Shown here: piece after piece, positions 38,525-47,662 of the stretch | Position numbering within the stretch: the stretch's first letter is position 1 | How the letters are laid out: the number at the start of each line of letters is the position of its first letter | DNA from: Rhizobium sp. NFR03 | GTDB lineage: Bacteria > Pseudomonadota > Alphaproteobacteria > Rhizobiales > Rhizobiaceae | NCBI RefSeq assembly: GCF_900111275.1 | Contig: NZ_FOGR01000001.1 | Location: forward strand, 124,001-188,000 | Length of the DNA: 64,000 nucleotides | Reading direction: 5' to 3' | Position numbers and translations under genes: made by a program | Notes under the pieces: model-generated | Told to the model about the DNA's origin: nothing | Seen by the model: only the letters and a program-made list of their open reading frames with translations | Database searches by the model: none

Positions 38525-40393
38525 TCACTGCGCGGCTTCATCCCGGGCAAGAAATCCGCCGGACTGGCGCGACCAGAGTTCGGCGTAAAGCCCCTTCTCC
38601 GCGAGCAGCTGCGCATGCGTCCCATCCTGCACGATCGCGCCGGCATCCATGACAATCAGCCGGTCGAGCGCCGCGATGGTCGAGAGACGGTGGGCGATGG
38701 CCAGCACGGTCTTGCCCTTCATCAGTTCGTCCAGATTGTCCTGAATAGCGGCCTCGACCTCCGAATCGAGCGCCGATGTCGCCTCGTCCAGAACGAGGAT
38801 CGGTGCGTCCTTCAGCATCACACGGGCGATGGCGATGCGCTGACGCTGGCCACCCGAAAGCTTGATGCCGCGTTCACCCACATGCGCATCGAAGCCGGTG
38901 CGTCCGCGCTGGTCTTCCAGCCGTTCGATGAAGGCCAGTGCCTCAGCCCGCTCGGCGGCAAGCCGCAAGGCGTGGTCGTCGGCATCCGGCCGGCCGAAGA
39001 GGATGTTGTCGCGGATGGAGCGGTGCAGCAGCGAGGTATCCTGACTGACCATGCCGATCTGCGCTCGCAGCGACTCTTGCCGAACGCTGGCGATATCCTG
39101 ACCGTCAATGGTGATGCGCCCGCCCTCAAGGTCGTAGAAGCGTAGCAGCAGATTGACGAGCGTCGATTTCCCCGCACCAGAGCGCCCGACGATGCCCACT
39201 TTTTCACCCGGCCGGATGGTCAGCGAGAGATTGTCGATGACGCCCTTTTCGCGCCCGTAGTGAAAGCGGATGGCTTCGAATTCGATACCCGGCTGCCGTA
39301 CCACGAGATCGGGCGCTTGCGGCCTGTCGACGAGGTCGATCGGCTGCGCGATCATGTCCGCCGCGTTCTGGATGGTGCCGATGTTGCGCATGATGCCGTT
39401 GAACTGCACCATCATGCGCGAAAGCAGGAAGTTGAGCCGCAGAACCAGCGCCAGCGTGAAGGCAACGGCGCCGGAGCTGATGGCCCCCGCCAGCCACAGG
39501 TGTACGCTGAGCGCCGCCATCGTCACGATCATGATGCCGGAGAGAAGCGCCATCGAGGCGCGGACACCGGTGATGAAACGTGTAAAACGCAGCGTCGTCG
39601 CCTGAAACGTATCGAAGCCTTCGCGCATGTAGCGGTCGTTTTCCTCGTCGCGACCGAAGAGCTTCAGCGTCTGGATGTTTGAGTATGCATCGACCATGCG
39701 TCCCGAAAGCATCGAAGATGCTTCCGCCGTCTCCTTGGAATGCGCCCGGATACGCGGCACGAAATACCGTGCAAGGGCCGCGAAAATAACCAGCCAGACG
39801 AGAACCACCGCCGCCATCGTCAGGTCCAGCTGTCCCACCAGCACCAGCGTCGAGACCGAATAGATGCCGACGAACCAGACGCTCTCCATCAGCGATGTCA
39901 CGACGTCACCCGCCGCTTGGCCACCCGACCAGACCTTGGTGACGATGCGCCCGGAAAAATCGTTCTGGAAAAAAGACACCGACTGCCGCGCGACATGGAG
40001 GTAGGACTGCCAGCGCACCAGATTGTAGAAGCCGGGCGTAATGATCTGCTGATCGACCAGCGCCATCACCAGCGTCACGATGAACCTGACGATGCCGATC
40101 AGGAGCAGCATGCCCACCAGCTCCCGCCCATGCGTTACCAGCAAACCCTCCCATCCGGCAGCGCGATCGACGGTCGCCAGAATATCCACGAGCCGCCCGA
40201 CGAACCAGAACAGCGCCGCCTCGATGGCCGCACTCACGCCGCCGAGCACCAGCATGGCAATGAACGGCGCCTTGGCTTGGGCGATGTAGAACCAGATAAA
40301 CCCCAAAAGCCCCCGTGGCGGCTGCAAGGCCTCCCGGTGGGCAAAAGGCTGGATCCAGGTTTCGAAGAAGCGGAAGACGGGGCGCAGGAACAT
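38525..40393 (-). CDS. ABC exporter, fused membrane and ATPase domains
   Basis: 622 residues from ATG 40393, a type IV ABC half-transporter. Six TM helices occupy about residues 35-320. The ATPase has Walker A GRSGAGKSTL, the signature LSGGQRQRIAIARVML, Walker B ILVLDEATSALDSE and the H-loop LAIAHRLST. An in-frame GTG at 40423 is an alternative start; neither has a clear ribosome binding site. It is closely related to the next ABC gene upstream, and both carry the same TSALD region and C-terminus QSGGFL, so a gene duplication or a heterodimer is possible. Substrate unknown. Confidence 0.9.
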   Translation of the reverse strand: MFLRPVFRFFETWIQPFAHREALQPPRGLLGFIWFYIAQAKAPFIAMLVLGGVSAAIEAALFWFVGRLVDILATVDRAAGWEGLLVTHGRELVGMLLLIGIVRFIVTLVMALVDQQIITPGFYNLVRWQSYLHVARQSVSFFQNDFSGRIVTKVWSGGQAAGDVVTSLMESVWFVGIYSVSTLVLVGQLDLTMAAVVLVWLVIFAALARYFVPRIRAHSKETAEASSMLSGRMVDAYSNIQTLKLFGRDEENDRYMREGFDTFQATTLRFTRFITGVRASMALLSGIMIVTMAALSVHLWLAGAISSGAVAFTLALVLRLNFLLSRMMVQFNGIMRNIGTIQNAADMIAQPIDLVDRPQAPDLVVRQPGIEFEAIRFHYGREKGVIDNLSLTIRPGEKVGIVGRSGAGKSTLVNLLLRFYDLEGGRITIDGQDIASVRQESLRAQIGMVSQDTSLLHRSIRDNILFGRPDADDHALRLAAERAEALAFIERLEDQRGRTGFDAHVGERGIKLSGGQRQRIAIARVMLKDAPILVLDEATSALDSEVEAAIQDNLDELMKGKTVLAIAHRLSTIAALDRLIVMDAGAIVQDGTHAQLLAEKGLYAELWSRQSGGFLARDEAAQ

Positions 40394-40694
40394 GGGCTGG
40401 AATATACGCGCCAAGCTTGACACGACAATGCGCGTGGGCTGCTTGGGCGCGTTAAATTCCGTTCATGATCGGATCGGGATGAGGCGAAGCGACCACAACA
40501 CCGCCATTGCCCCCATCAGCCCCTCATCTGCCTGCCGGCATCTTCTCCCCGCATGCGGGGAGAAGAGACCCGGTATGCCCGCCTCACTCCGCAACCACGT
40601 CCCCTCTCCCCGCGCGCGGGGAGAGGGCTAGGGTGAGGGGCAGTCAAACCCACCAAGTCCCGGCAAGAAGCACAACAAGCCAAAACCCGATCGG
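40394..40694. other. Intergenic region between two ABC transporters
   Basis: About 300 bases, of which 123 form a RIME-like palindromic element (40519-40641). The rest shows no gene. Confidence 0.55.
40519..40641. repeat. RIME-like palindromic intergenic element
   Basis: The element is bounded by 8-bp inverted ends (GCCCCTCA and TGAGGGGC). Inside are two perfect palindromes: 40542-40565 (12-bp arms, CTTCTCCCCGCA) and 40602-40627 (13-bp arms, CCCTCTCCCCGCG). This is the pattern of Rhizobium-specific intergenic mosaic elements, which are dispersed in many copies in Rhizobiaceae genomes. It lies between two leftward genes and may act on their mRNA. Confidence 0.75.
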
Positions 40695-42545
40695 CTACTC
40701 CGCAGCCTCGTCCTTCACATCCTCCTGCAGGAACCCGCCGGACTGACGGGACCACAGGTCGGCATAGAGGCCTTTCTCCGACACCAGTTCGGCATGCGTC
40801 CCGGTCTGGATGATCTCCCCCTGTTCGAGGATGACCAGCCGGTCCATCTCCGTCAGCGTCGAGAGCCGGTGGGCGATGGCGATGACGGTCTTGCCGGACA
40901 TCAGCGCGAACAGGTTCTCCTGGATCGCCTGCTCGACCTCCGAGTCCAGCGCCGAAGTCGCCTCGTCGAGGATCAGGATCGGCGCGTCCTTCAGGAAGAC
41001 GCGCGCGATCGCGATCCGCTGCCGCTGACCGCCGGAAAGCTTCACGCCGCGTTCGCCGACCTGAGCGTCGAGCCCCTTGCGGCCCTGGTTGTCCTCGAGG
41101 ATCGCGATGAAGTCCCAGGCATTGGCGCGCTTGGCCGCCGCGATGATCTCCTCGTCGCTCGCCTCCGGCCGTCCATAGGCGATGTTGTCGCGAATGGAGC
41201 GGTGGAGCAGCGAGGTATCCTGCGTGACGACGCCGATCTGCCGGCGCAGGCTGTCCTGCGTCACCGTGGCGATGTCCTGCCCGTCGATGAGGATGCGCCC
41301 CGACTTCAGGTCGTAGAACCGCAGGAGCACGTTCATCAGCGTCGTCTTGCCCGCACCCGAACGGCCGACGAGACCGACCTTTTCGCCCGGTGCGATCGAC
41401 AGCGACAGCCGGTCGATGACCTGCTTGTGCTTGCCGTAGTCGAAGCCGATGGCGTCGAAGACGATCCCGCCGCGCGAGGCGTCGAGCACCTTGGCATTGG
41501 GCACATCAATGATGTCATGTGCCTTCGTCATCATCGACATGCCATCGTAAACGGTGCCGATATTTTCAAACAGCGCCGACACCTCCCACATCACCCACTG
41601 CGACATGCCGTTGATCCGCATGGCGAGCGAGACGGCAATCGCGATGGAGCCGATCGAGACATCGCTCGTCATCCACAGGTGAATGCCCAGCGACGCGATG
41701 GCAAACAGCGCGATGCAGTTGTTGGTGTAGACCAGCACGTGGAACAGCGTGACCTTACGCATCTGCTTGTGCACGGTGCCGAGAAACGCGTCCATGCTGT
41801 CCCTGGCATAGACCTCTTCCCGACCCGCATGCGAAAACAGCTTGACCGTCGCGATATTGGTGTAGCTGTCGACGATCCGCCCTGTCATCATCGAGCGCGT
41901 ATCCGCCTGCTCCTTCGAGATCTTGCGAAGACGCGGCACGAAATAGGCGACGATGCCGATATAGCAGGCCATCCAGACGACGAGCGGCGCGAGCAGCCGC
42001 CAGTCTGCGGCGGCCACGACAACGAGCATCGAGACGAAGTAGCTGACGACATAGACGAAGACGTCGAGGATCTTCATCACCGTTTCGCGGACGGCAAGCG
42101 AGGTCTGCATGACCTTGGTGGCGACGCGTCCGGCAAACTCGTTGGCAAAGAACGTCATGCTCTGCCGCAACAGATAGCGGTGCATCTGCCACCGTGCGAT
42201 CATCGGGTAGTTGCCCAGCAGGATCTGGTGCATGACCATCGAGTTCAGCGCAACGATCCCCGGCAGGCCGACGAGGATAATCGCCCCCATGATCATCAAC
42301 CGCGTTCCCTCCGTCTGGAGGAATGTCGCGCGGTCCGCAGCCGCCAGCCAGTCCACGAGACTGCCAAGGAACTGGAACAGCGCAACTTCGCCGATGGCGA
42401 TCAGCATCGCGCAGAACGCCATGATGAACAACCAGGGTGCCGCCGGCTTGGAATAGTGCCAGCAGAATGCAAACAGGCCCGTCGGCGGAGCCGTCGGCTC
42501 CTCTTGCGGATAGGCTTCAAGGCGGGATTCAAACCAGCCGAACAT
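40695..42545 (-). CDS. ABC exporter, fused membrane and ATPase domains
   Basis: 616 residues from ATG 42545; an ATG at 42551 is the alternative. Six TM helices are expected over about residues 30-320. The ATPase shows Walker A GRSGAGKTTL, the signature LSGGQRQRIAIARVFL, Walker B ILILDEATSALDSE and AIAHRLSTL. It shares its ATPase domain and the C-terminal SRQSGGFL with the downstream ABC gene, separated by a RIME-like repeat. The two may work together or on similar substrates. Substrate unknown. Confidence 0.9.
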   Translation of the reverse strand: MFGWFESRLEAYPQEEPTAPPTGLFAFCWHYSKPAAPWLFIMAFCAMLIAIGEVALFQFLGSLVDWLAAADRATFLQTEGTRLMIMGAIILVGLPGIVALNSMVMHQILLGNYPMIARWQMHRYLLRQSMTFFANEFAGRVATKVMQTSLAVRETVMKILDVFVYVVSYFVSMLVVVAAADWRLLAPLVVWMACYIGIVAYFVPRLRKISKEQADTRSMMTGRIVDSYTNIATVKLFSHAGREEVYARDSMDAFLGTVHKQMRKVTLFHVLVYTNNCIALFAIASLGIHLWMTSDVSIGSIAIAVSLAMRINGMSQWVMWEVSALFENIGTVYDGMSMMTKAHDIIDVPNAKVLDASRGGIVFDAIGFDYGKHKQVIDRLSLSIAPGEKVGLVGRSGAGKTTLMNVLLRFYDLKSGRILIDGQDIATVTQDSLRRQIGVVTQDTSLLHRSIRDNIAYGRPEASDEEIIAAAKRANAWDFIAILEDNQGRKGLDAQVGERGVKLSGGQRQRIAIARVFLKDAPILILDEATSALDSEVEQAIQENLFALMSGKTVIAIAHRLSTLTEMDRLVILEQGEIIQTGTHAELVSEKGLYADLWSRQSGGFLQEDVKDEAAE

Positions 42546-42994
42546 GATCATGCTCTCGAGATAGGAGATTCTGGAGCGACCCCGGAAAGTGGCAAGGCCT
42601 TGGGATCGCGGCGAGAAAGAGAGTTTTGGGAAGGCGGAGGGTTCCGCATTCGGGATAACGGAGCTGCGACGGCCGTGAGGCGGCGTTCACGGTGAATCGG
42701 TGCCGGGAAAGGCACGATCGACCTTGGCGAGCGGCGCTAGGAAATCCTGGAAAAGGAGAAGCGGCGCGAACCGGTCAGCGGTGAAATGCGATCCGAGCAG
42801 GTCGGAGCCAGATCACCGGGAGGTTGACGGTCACTGAGATATCCATGCAATCCTCCGTAATGTTCGTGTGGGCGCTGGCAACCTCTTAACGAAATTTTCC
42901 TTCACATACCAGATCGCGCCGGGCGTTTTTTCGCCGGGCTCGAAGACCGGTCGCCGCTGTTGCCAATTCGGCACGGATGAATTAACCGGCAGGC
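42546..42994. other. Divergent intergenic region, ABC exporter and trmL
   Basis: About 450 bases between divergent genes. The only coding-like object is a 23-codon frame on the minus strand with an excellent ribosome binding site (42775-42846). Confidence 0.45.
42775..42846 (-). CDS. Possible 23-residue small protein or leader peptide
   Basis: ATG 42846 is preceded by GGAGG with a 5-base spacer (GGAGGATTGC then ATG), one of the best ribosome binding sites in the window. The frame encodes MDISVTVNLPVIWLRPARI and ends AFHR before a TGA. It lies about 230 bases upstream of the leftward ABC exporter gene, so it could be a leader peptide or an independent small protein. No homology can be judged. 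Confidence 0.35.
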   Translation of the reverse strand: MDISVTVNLPVIWLRPARIAFHR

Positions 42995-43453
42995 ATGCTG
43001 CGCATCGCCCTCTACCAGCCCGATATCGCCGGCAATACCGGCACCATCCTGCGCCTCGCCGCCTGCCTGGGTCTTGGCGTCGATATCATCGAGCCCGCCG
43101 GCTTCGATCTGTCGGACAGGAACCTGAAGCGGGCCGGCCTCGACTATATCGCCTCCGTCACGCTGGCGCGTCACGTCAACTGGCTATCCTTCGAGGAAGC
43201 GCGCCAGCGGGAAGGCCGTCGGCTCGTGCTGGCGAGCACCAAAGCGGCCCTGCCCTATACGCGCTTTTCCTTTGCCTCCGGGGATACGTTGCTCTTCGGC
43301 CGCGAAAGTGCCGGCGTGCCGGACACAGTTCACGCGGCGTCGGACGCGCGGATCATCATTCCCATGGTGGAAGGCCAGCGCTCGCTGAACCTTGCCATGT
43401 CGGTTGCGATGATCGCGGGAGAAGCCTTGCGCCAGACGTCCGCCGACGCCTAA
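42995..43453 (+). CDS. trmL: tRNA (cytidine(34)-2'-O)-methyltransferase
   Basis: 152 residues, a SPOUT-fold methyltransferase that modifies the wobble base of certain leucine tRNAs using S-adenosylmethionine. Signatures include ALYQPDIAGNTGTILRLAAC at the N-terminus, LLFGRESAGVP and IPMVEGQRSLNLAMSVAMI, which form the trefoil knot. Length and ends match the family. Its stop overlaps the stop of the converging small gene by three bases. Confidence 0.95.
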   Translation: MLRIALYQPDIAGNTGTILRLAACLGLGVDIIEPAGFDLSDRNLKRAGLDYIASVTLARHVNWLSFEEARQREGRRLVLASTKAALPYTRFSFASGDTLLFGRESAGVPDTVHAASDARIIIPMVEGQRSLNLAMSVAMIAGEALRQTSADA

Positions 43454-43710
43454 TCAGCCGTCGGCAGCCGGCGCATGGTGAACTCGATCCTGTCGCCTTC
43501 GAGCTGACGCCAGCTCTCGACCTCGGTCCAGTAGGCGGCTTTTGGAAAATGCTCGAACCATTCCTGCGCCTTGCGGCGGGCGGCCGGACGGTCGAGCAGA
43601 AACGTCTCGCGGACGAAGAGACTGCCACCCGTCTCGGCGCGCCGCTCGCGATGCCGCGCGATCTGCCGCTTCAGCCCATCGAGCGATGGAGGTGCCGGAG
43701 GTCTTGCCAT
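43450..43710 (-). CDS. Conserved-looking small protein of unknown function
   Basis: 86 residues from ATG 43710, with AAGGG about 7 bases upstream. It is basic at the start (LKRQIARHRERRAETGGSLF), followed by a coherent alpha/beta pattern (FPKAAYWTEVESWRQLEGDR). I do not know the family. The much longer in-frame extension (to 44076) runs across the hemF leader repeats and is not credible. It converges on trmL and shares three bases with it. Confidence 0.7.
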   Translation of the reverse strand: MARPPAPPSLDGLKRQIARHRERRAETGGSLFVRETFLLDRPAARRKAQEWFEHFPKAAYWTEVESWRQLEGDRIEFTMRRLPTAD

Positions 43711-43942
43711 TCCACGCCCTTTCGTCATCAGGAGAGCTAAGGTCTGAAGACAAGATAAGCACCACGCTTGCCTTTTGCGAGTCGAATCACGCACGCGCTC
43801 CTGCGCAGACCGCACCCGCGCAGACGGGCCGCAGGACCTGCGCAAAGCCCGTGGGAAACCGGTAAAACAACAGGATAGACCCGCTCGATAATTCCGCTCG
43901 TCACGGAAATGGTCTAGGAATGGTTCAACACCACGCACCATA

Positions 43943-43997
43943 CCCATGCATCCACCCCCATGCATCCACCCCCATGCACCCACCCCATGCACCAAGG
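43943..43997 (+). repeat. 14-bp tandem repeat in the hemF leader
   Basis: Units CCCATGCATCCACC at 43943-43956 and 43957-43970, then CCCATGCACCCACC at 43971-43984, and a partial fourth unit that runs into the AAGGA ribosome binding site of hemF. Each unit contains an ATG. Fourteen is not a multiple of three, so copy-number change would shift any reading through it. Confidence 0.88.
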
Positions 43998-44006
43998 ACT
44001 GCCGCG

Positions 44007-44918
44007 ATGGAACGACCCGACCTGCCACCCGGCCTGTCCGAGGATATCGAGGACAAGAAGCTGCGCGCCCGCGCATGGTTCGAGAGCCTGCGTGATACGA
44101 TCTGCGCGTCCCTGGAGACCATCGAGAATGATCTCACGGGTCCGCTCGCCGACGAGCCTCCGGGACGTTTCGAGCAAAAAGCCTGGCAGCGCGACAATGG
44201 CGAAGGCGGTGGCGGCGTCATGTCGATGATGGCCGGTCGCGTCTTTGAAAAGGTCGGCGTGCACACCTCCACGGTCTATGGCGAGTTCTCGCCGGAGTTT
44301 CGTGCGCAGATTCCCGGAGCGACCGAGGACCCCCGGTTCTGGGCGTCCGGCATCTCGCTGATCGCCCATCCCGTGAACCCCAACGTGCCCGCCGTGCATA
44401 TGAACACGCGCATGGTCGTCACCACCAGCCAGTGGTTCGGCGGCGGGGCAGACCTTACGCCCGTGCTCGACCGGCGCCGCGTCATGACCGATCCGGATAC
44501 GGTTCTTTTCCACAAGGGCCTGGAAATCGCCTGTGGTCGCCACGCCGTCGCAGATCATGCCCGCTACAAGGCATGGTGCGACGAGTATTTCTTCCTGAAG
44601 CACCGGAACGAGCCGCGTGGCACAGGCGGCATCTTTTACGACTGGCTGCACTCCGCTGACGAACAGGGCGGCTGGGAAGCCGATTTCGCCTTTACGCAGG
44701 ACATCGGGCGCGCCTTCGCCATGCTCTACCCGAAGATCGTGCGCGCAAACTTCAACACGCCCTGGACGGAAGAAGACCGCGACGAGCAGCTCGTCCGGCG
44801 CGGGCGGTATGTCGAATTCAATCTGCTCTACGACCGTGGAACCATCTTCGGACTGAAGACCGGCGGGAATGTCGACTCGATCCTGTCCTCACTTCCCCCG
44901 GTCGTCCGCTACCCCTGA
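44007..44918 (+). CDS. hemF: Aerobic coproporphyrinogen III oxidase
   Basis: 303 residues, normal size. HemF uses oxygen to convert coproporphyrinogen III to protoporphyrinogen IX in heme synthesis. Family segments are [60 protein letters not shown] and [23 protein letters not shown] 44007 has AAGGA 8 bases upstream. An in-frame ATG at 43920 would add 29 residues encoded by the tandem repeat and is rejected. The oxygen-dependent form suits an aerobe. Confidence 0.97.
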   Translation: MERPDLPPGLSEDIEDKKLRARAWFESLRDTICASLETIENDLTGPLADEPPGRFEQKAWQRDNGEGGGGVMSMMAGRVFEKVGVHTSTVYGEFSPEFRAQIPGATEDPRFWASGISLIAHPVNPNVPAVHMNTRMVVTTSQWFGGGADLTPVLDRRRVMTDPDTVLFHKGLEIACGRHAVADHARYKAWCDEYFFLKHRNEPRGTGGIFYDWLHSADEQGGWEADFAFTQDIGRAFAMLYPKIVRANFNTPWTEEDRDEQLVRRGRYVEFNLLYDRGTIFGLKTGGNVDSILSSLPPVVRYP

Positions 44919-44992
44919 CAGAGAATCGCAACCAAACGCCCTCATCGACGTTGTTCGTCAGTCAAAAAGCACGAACAAGAGGAGAGACGGCA

Positions 44993-45268
44993 ATGGTCTT
45001 CAAGGAACGGACGTTCTTCGGCACGGACCCTGGCGATGTCGCAGCGGATCAGCCTGCGGATCTCGAAGCGCGCGTAGCCGATACGCTTGCTGCCATGCGC
45101 GATATCGAGGCCAGCGACGTGAGTGTGGTCTCCCGCGGCAATACAGTCGTTCTCTCAGGCTTCATCGGTTCACCGGACGAAGCCGACCGTGCAATCGAAG
45201 CTGCGAAATCCGTCGAAGGCGTCAACGAGGTCGTCAACCAGCTCACGATCCCCGCCATGCGGACGTAA
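44993..45268 (+). CDS. BON-domain small protein
   Basis: 91 residues from ATG 44993, with GAGGAGA upstream. A single BON domain (about residues 26-90) contains VVSRGNTVVLSGFIGSPDEA and AKSVEGVNEVVNQLTI. BON domains bind phospholipid or act in periplasmic osmotic stress proteins, but no signal peptide is visible, so this one may be cytoplasmic. It stands alone after hemF, 74 bases later. Confidence 0.85.
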   Translation: MVFKERTFFGTDPGDVAADQPADLEARVADTLAAMRDIEASDVSVVSRGNTVVLSGFIGSPDEADRAIEAAKSVEGVNEVVNQLTIPAMRT

Positions 45269-45363
45269 CGCCGGAACTGTTCAGCCGGAAGATGGAAGAT
45301 GCATGTGAGAGACATGAGCCCTCCACGCCGATGGCGGAGGGTGCTTCTGATCATCCGGCTGTC

Positions 45364-45975
45364 TCAGATCGCCGTCAGCGTCCAGCGGACAATATCCGCC
45401 ACCACACGCGCGGCAGCTCCGTCGAGGCCCTTGATATAGGCCGGTGCGCCGGTGCCGGAGACCGGGACGGTGGCGCGGAACGCCTTCTGGGCACGAACGG
45501 TGCCGTTGCGGTCGTTGACGATCTTCGCGAAGATCTCGACCACTGCGGTGCGTGAGCCTGTTGTATCCACCTCGAAGGAACGGATCTCGGTCACGACCTG
45601 GAAGTCGATGGCCAGTCCCTCGCCCGGCTTGCCGACGCCACCGACCTTGCCGCTGTTTTCGAAAGCCTGAACCAGCTTCGACTGCACCATCCGCGGAAGG
45701 CGGTCGCCCCACTGTGATTTCGCGAGATATTGCAGTTCGGAGCCCGACAACCGGATGACGATCTGGTCGCTGTCCAGCGCCTTCAGCGCCGTCGGTTCGG
45801 GCACGAGGATCTGCTTGGCTGTCGCCGCCGGTCCCTCGACGGACGGGACGGAAGACAGGCTGTAGGTGTCGTTGTCCGGCTTGCTCGCGCAGGCGCCAAC
45901 CGGTGCTACCACGAGAAGAAGAGCCAGAGCCCGGAGGAAACGCGATTTACCAGTACCGTTGACGTCCGGAAACAT
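45364..45975 (-). CDS. ABC-type transport auxiliary lipoprotein (PqiC/DUF330-like)
   Basis: 203 residues. A signal peptide with basic start (GTGKSRFLRALALLLVVAPV) ends in the lipobox GAC, Cys29 being lipidated. The domain (KQILVPEPTALKALDSDQIV; RLSGSELQYLAKSQWGDRLP) is that of the auxiliary lipoprotein commonly found with MCE transporters. It lies 253 bases after mlaD on the same strand and is likely part of the lipid-transport operon. It probably sits in the outer membrane or periplasmic face. Confidence 0.87.
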   Translation of the reverse strand: MFPDVNGTGKSRFLRALALLLVVAPVGACASKPDNDTYSLSSVPSVEGPAATAKQILVPEPTALKALDSDQIVIRLSGSELQYLAKSQWGDRLPRMVQSKLVQAFENSGKVGGVGKPGEGLAIDFQVVTEIRSFEVDTTGSRTAVVEIFAKIVNDRNGTVRAQKAFRATVPVSGTGAPAYIKGLDGAAARVVADIVRWTLTAI

Positions 45976-46228
45976 TCAGCCATGACCCTTATTGATGGGG
46001 AGCAATCTAAGCGGCGACTTGAACAAGACAAGGGCGAAACGCCCCCGTCGCATCACGTGCAGTGCGGAAAAGCGACAACCTGTGCAGCCATGTCACGCTT
46101 CTCGTCCTATCATCCCGGTGAGACACCGTTCCGGAAGGAAAGAGCACCGCTTGCGAGCGTGGCACCGGCCGCAAACCTCGGCCGGAACCACCCAATCGCA
46201 CGAATCGCCTGCGACCTTTTAAAAGGCC

Positions 46229-47599
46229 TCAGCGGCGGGTGCGTCCGTCATACTGCTTAACGGTATCGCCACCGAAGAGAAGCCGTTGCGGGTTCTTGTC
46301 GAAGGTCGAGATCGTGTTGTCGAGGGACTGCACGGTGCGCCGCGTATCGTCGACCAGCGCCTCGATATCGCGCAGGCCGGAGCTCGTGAAGCGCTTCAGA
46401 TTGTTAGCGATCGGGCCGATCTGGGCGTTGATGTTGTCGGCGACGTTGCGAAACGAGGCCAGCGTCTGGCGCGCATCCTGCGAGATGCCGGGCGCGTCCG
46501 CATCACCCAGAAAACCGTCGAGCTTCACGAGAATGCCATCCACACGGCTGGACGCCGCGTTCAGCTTGTTGGCCATCTGCGTCACGTCGGTAATCGTCTG
46601 GTCGATCTCCGGCTGACGCTCGCGCACGCTGTCGGCGAGCGATGCGAAGGTCGAGATCGCGCGGCGGGCGTCGGCACTGGCAACCGTGGCGTCGTTGATG
46701 ACATTGCCGACCTTCTGCGAATCGACGGCCCCGAGAAGCGAATCGACCTTGGCGAGCGTCGTGGTCGCGTTGGCGCCGAAACGCTCGTAGGTTTCCGCCG
46801 TCTTGCGGATCGTCGCGATCGTATCGGACACGCCGGCAGAGGCTGCCGACAGCTCGTCGCTCATGCGGGCCACGTTGGAGACGATGCGGTTCACGTCCTG
46901 CGGGTTGACCGACTTCACCAGCGCATCGGCGGATGTCAGGGTTGAATCGAGCTTTTCCGCCGCGCTGTTGATGGAGGTCGAGAGCGCGCTCACGCTTTCG
47001 AGAAACTGGTCGATGCCTTCCGAGTTGTCGGCAAGCGACTTGGAGAAGCGTTCGGCATTGGTGATCGTGCCGGTCAGCGGTCCGCGCACGTCGGATACGA
47101 AGCCCTGAATATCGCCGATGGCGTCGTTGGCGCGATCCATGATCTTGTCGGCGGTTGCCAGAAGGCTTGTCACGCTCGACTGATCGGCCTGAATCTGGGC
47201 CGAGGTGCCTTCATCCAGCGCCTTGCGCAGAATGCTCGGCTCGCCCTTGTTGCCGCCGCTGAGCTCGATATAGGCAGCGCCCGTCAGGCCCTGTACTTCC
47301 AGCGTCGCCTTGGTCGAGGTCAGCACAGGCGCATCGGCGGAGACTTCGGTGACCGCGACGGAGTAGCGCGGGTCGTTGGCATTGATTGCCAGACTGCGGA
47401 CGCTGCCGACGGGGATACCGTTGAAGCGCACCGGCGAACCGACGCTCAGGCCGTTTGCGGAGCCCGGAATGCTCACGACGAGTTCGACCATCTCGCCGCC
47501 GCGTCCGAACTGGGACATCCAGTAGACGAACCCGAAGGCGGCGACGATCACGGCGATGGTGAAGAACCCGACGATCGTGTAGTTGGCTTTGGTTTCCAT
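46229..47599 (-). CDS. mlaD: MCE-family phospholipid transport protein (MlaD-like)
   Basis: 456 residues, longer than E. coli MlaD. An N-terminal TM helix (YTIVGFFTIAVIVAAFGFVY) is followed by one MCE domain (about 38-120; VSIPGSANGLSVGSPVRFNG; GLTGAAYIELSGGN). A long helical region to about residue 440 could form a needle-like extension. MCE proteins carry lipids between the inner and outer membranes. It follows mlaF by 63 bases. The long C-terminal helix differs from the short E. coli form. Confidence 0.93.
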   Translation of the reverse strand: METKANYTIVGFFTIAVIVAAFGFVYWMSQFGRGGEMVELVVSIPGSANGLSVGSPVRFNGIPVGSVRSLAINANDPRYSVAVTEVSADAPVLTSTKATLEVQGLTGAAYIELSGGNKGEPSILRKALDEGTSAQIQADQSSVTSLLATADKIMDRANDAIGDIQGFVSDVRGPLTGTITNAERFSKSLADNSEGIDQFLESVSALSTSINSAAEKLDSTLTSADALVKSVNPQDVNRIVSNVARMSDELSAASAGVSDTIATIRKTAETYERFGANATTTLAKVDSLLGAVDSQKVGNVINDATVASADARRAISTFASLADSVRERQPEIDQTITDVTQMANKLNAASSRVDGILVKLDGFLGDADAPGISQDARQTLASFRNVADNINAQIGPIANNLKRFTSSGLRDIEALVDDTRRTVQSLDNTISTFDKNPQRLLFGGDTVKQYDGRTRR

Positions 47600-47662
47600 C
47601 TTTGGCGTCTACCCTGTGGCCCCACGGGCCTTATTGGAACTGTATGAAACGCGTAGAGCCGG

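Noticed and set aside
43450-44076. 208-codon version of the small gene opposite trmL
   Set aside because: The N-terminal extension reads through the hemF leader repeat; a good ribosome binding site supports the 86-codon form.
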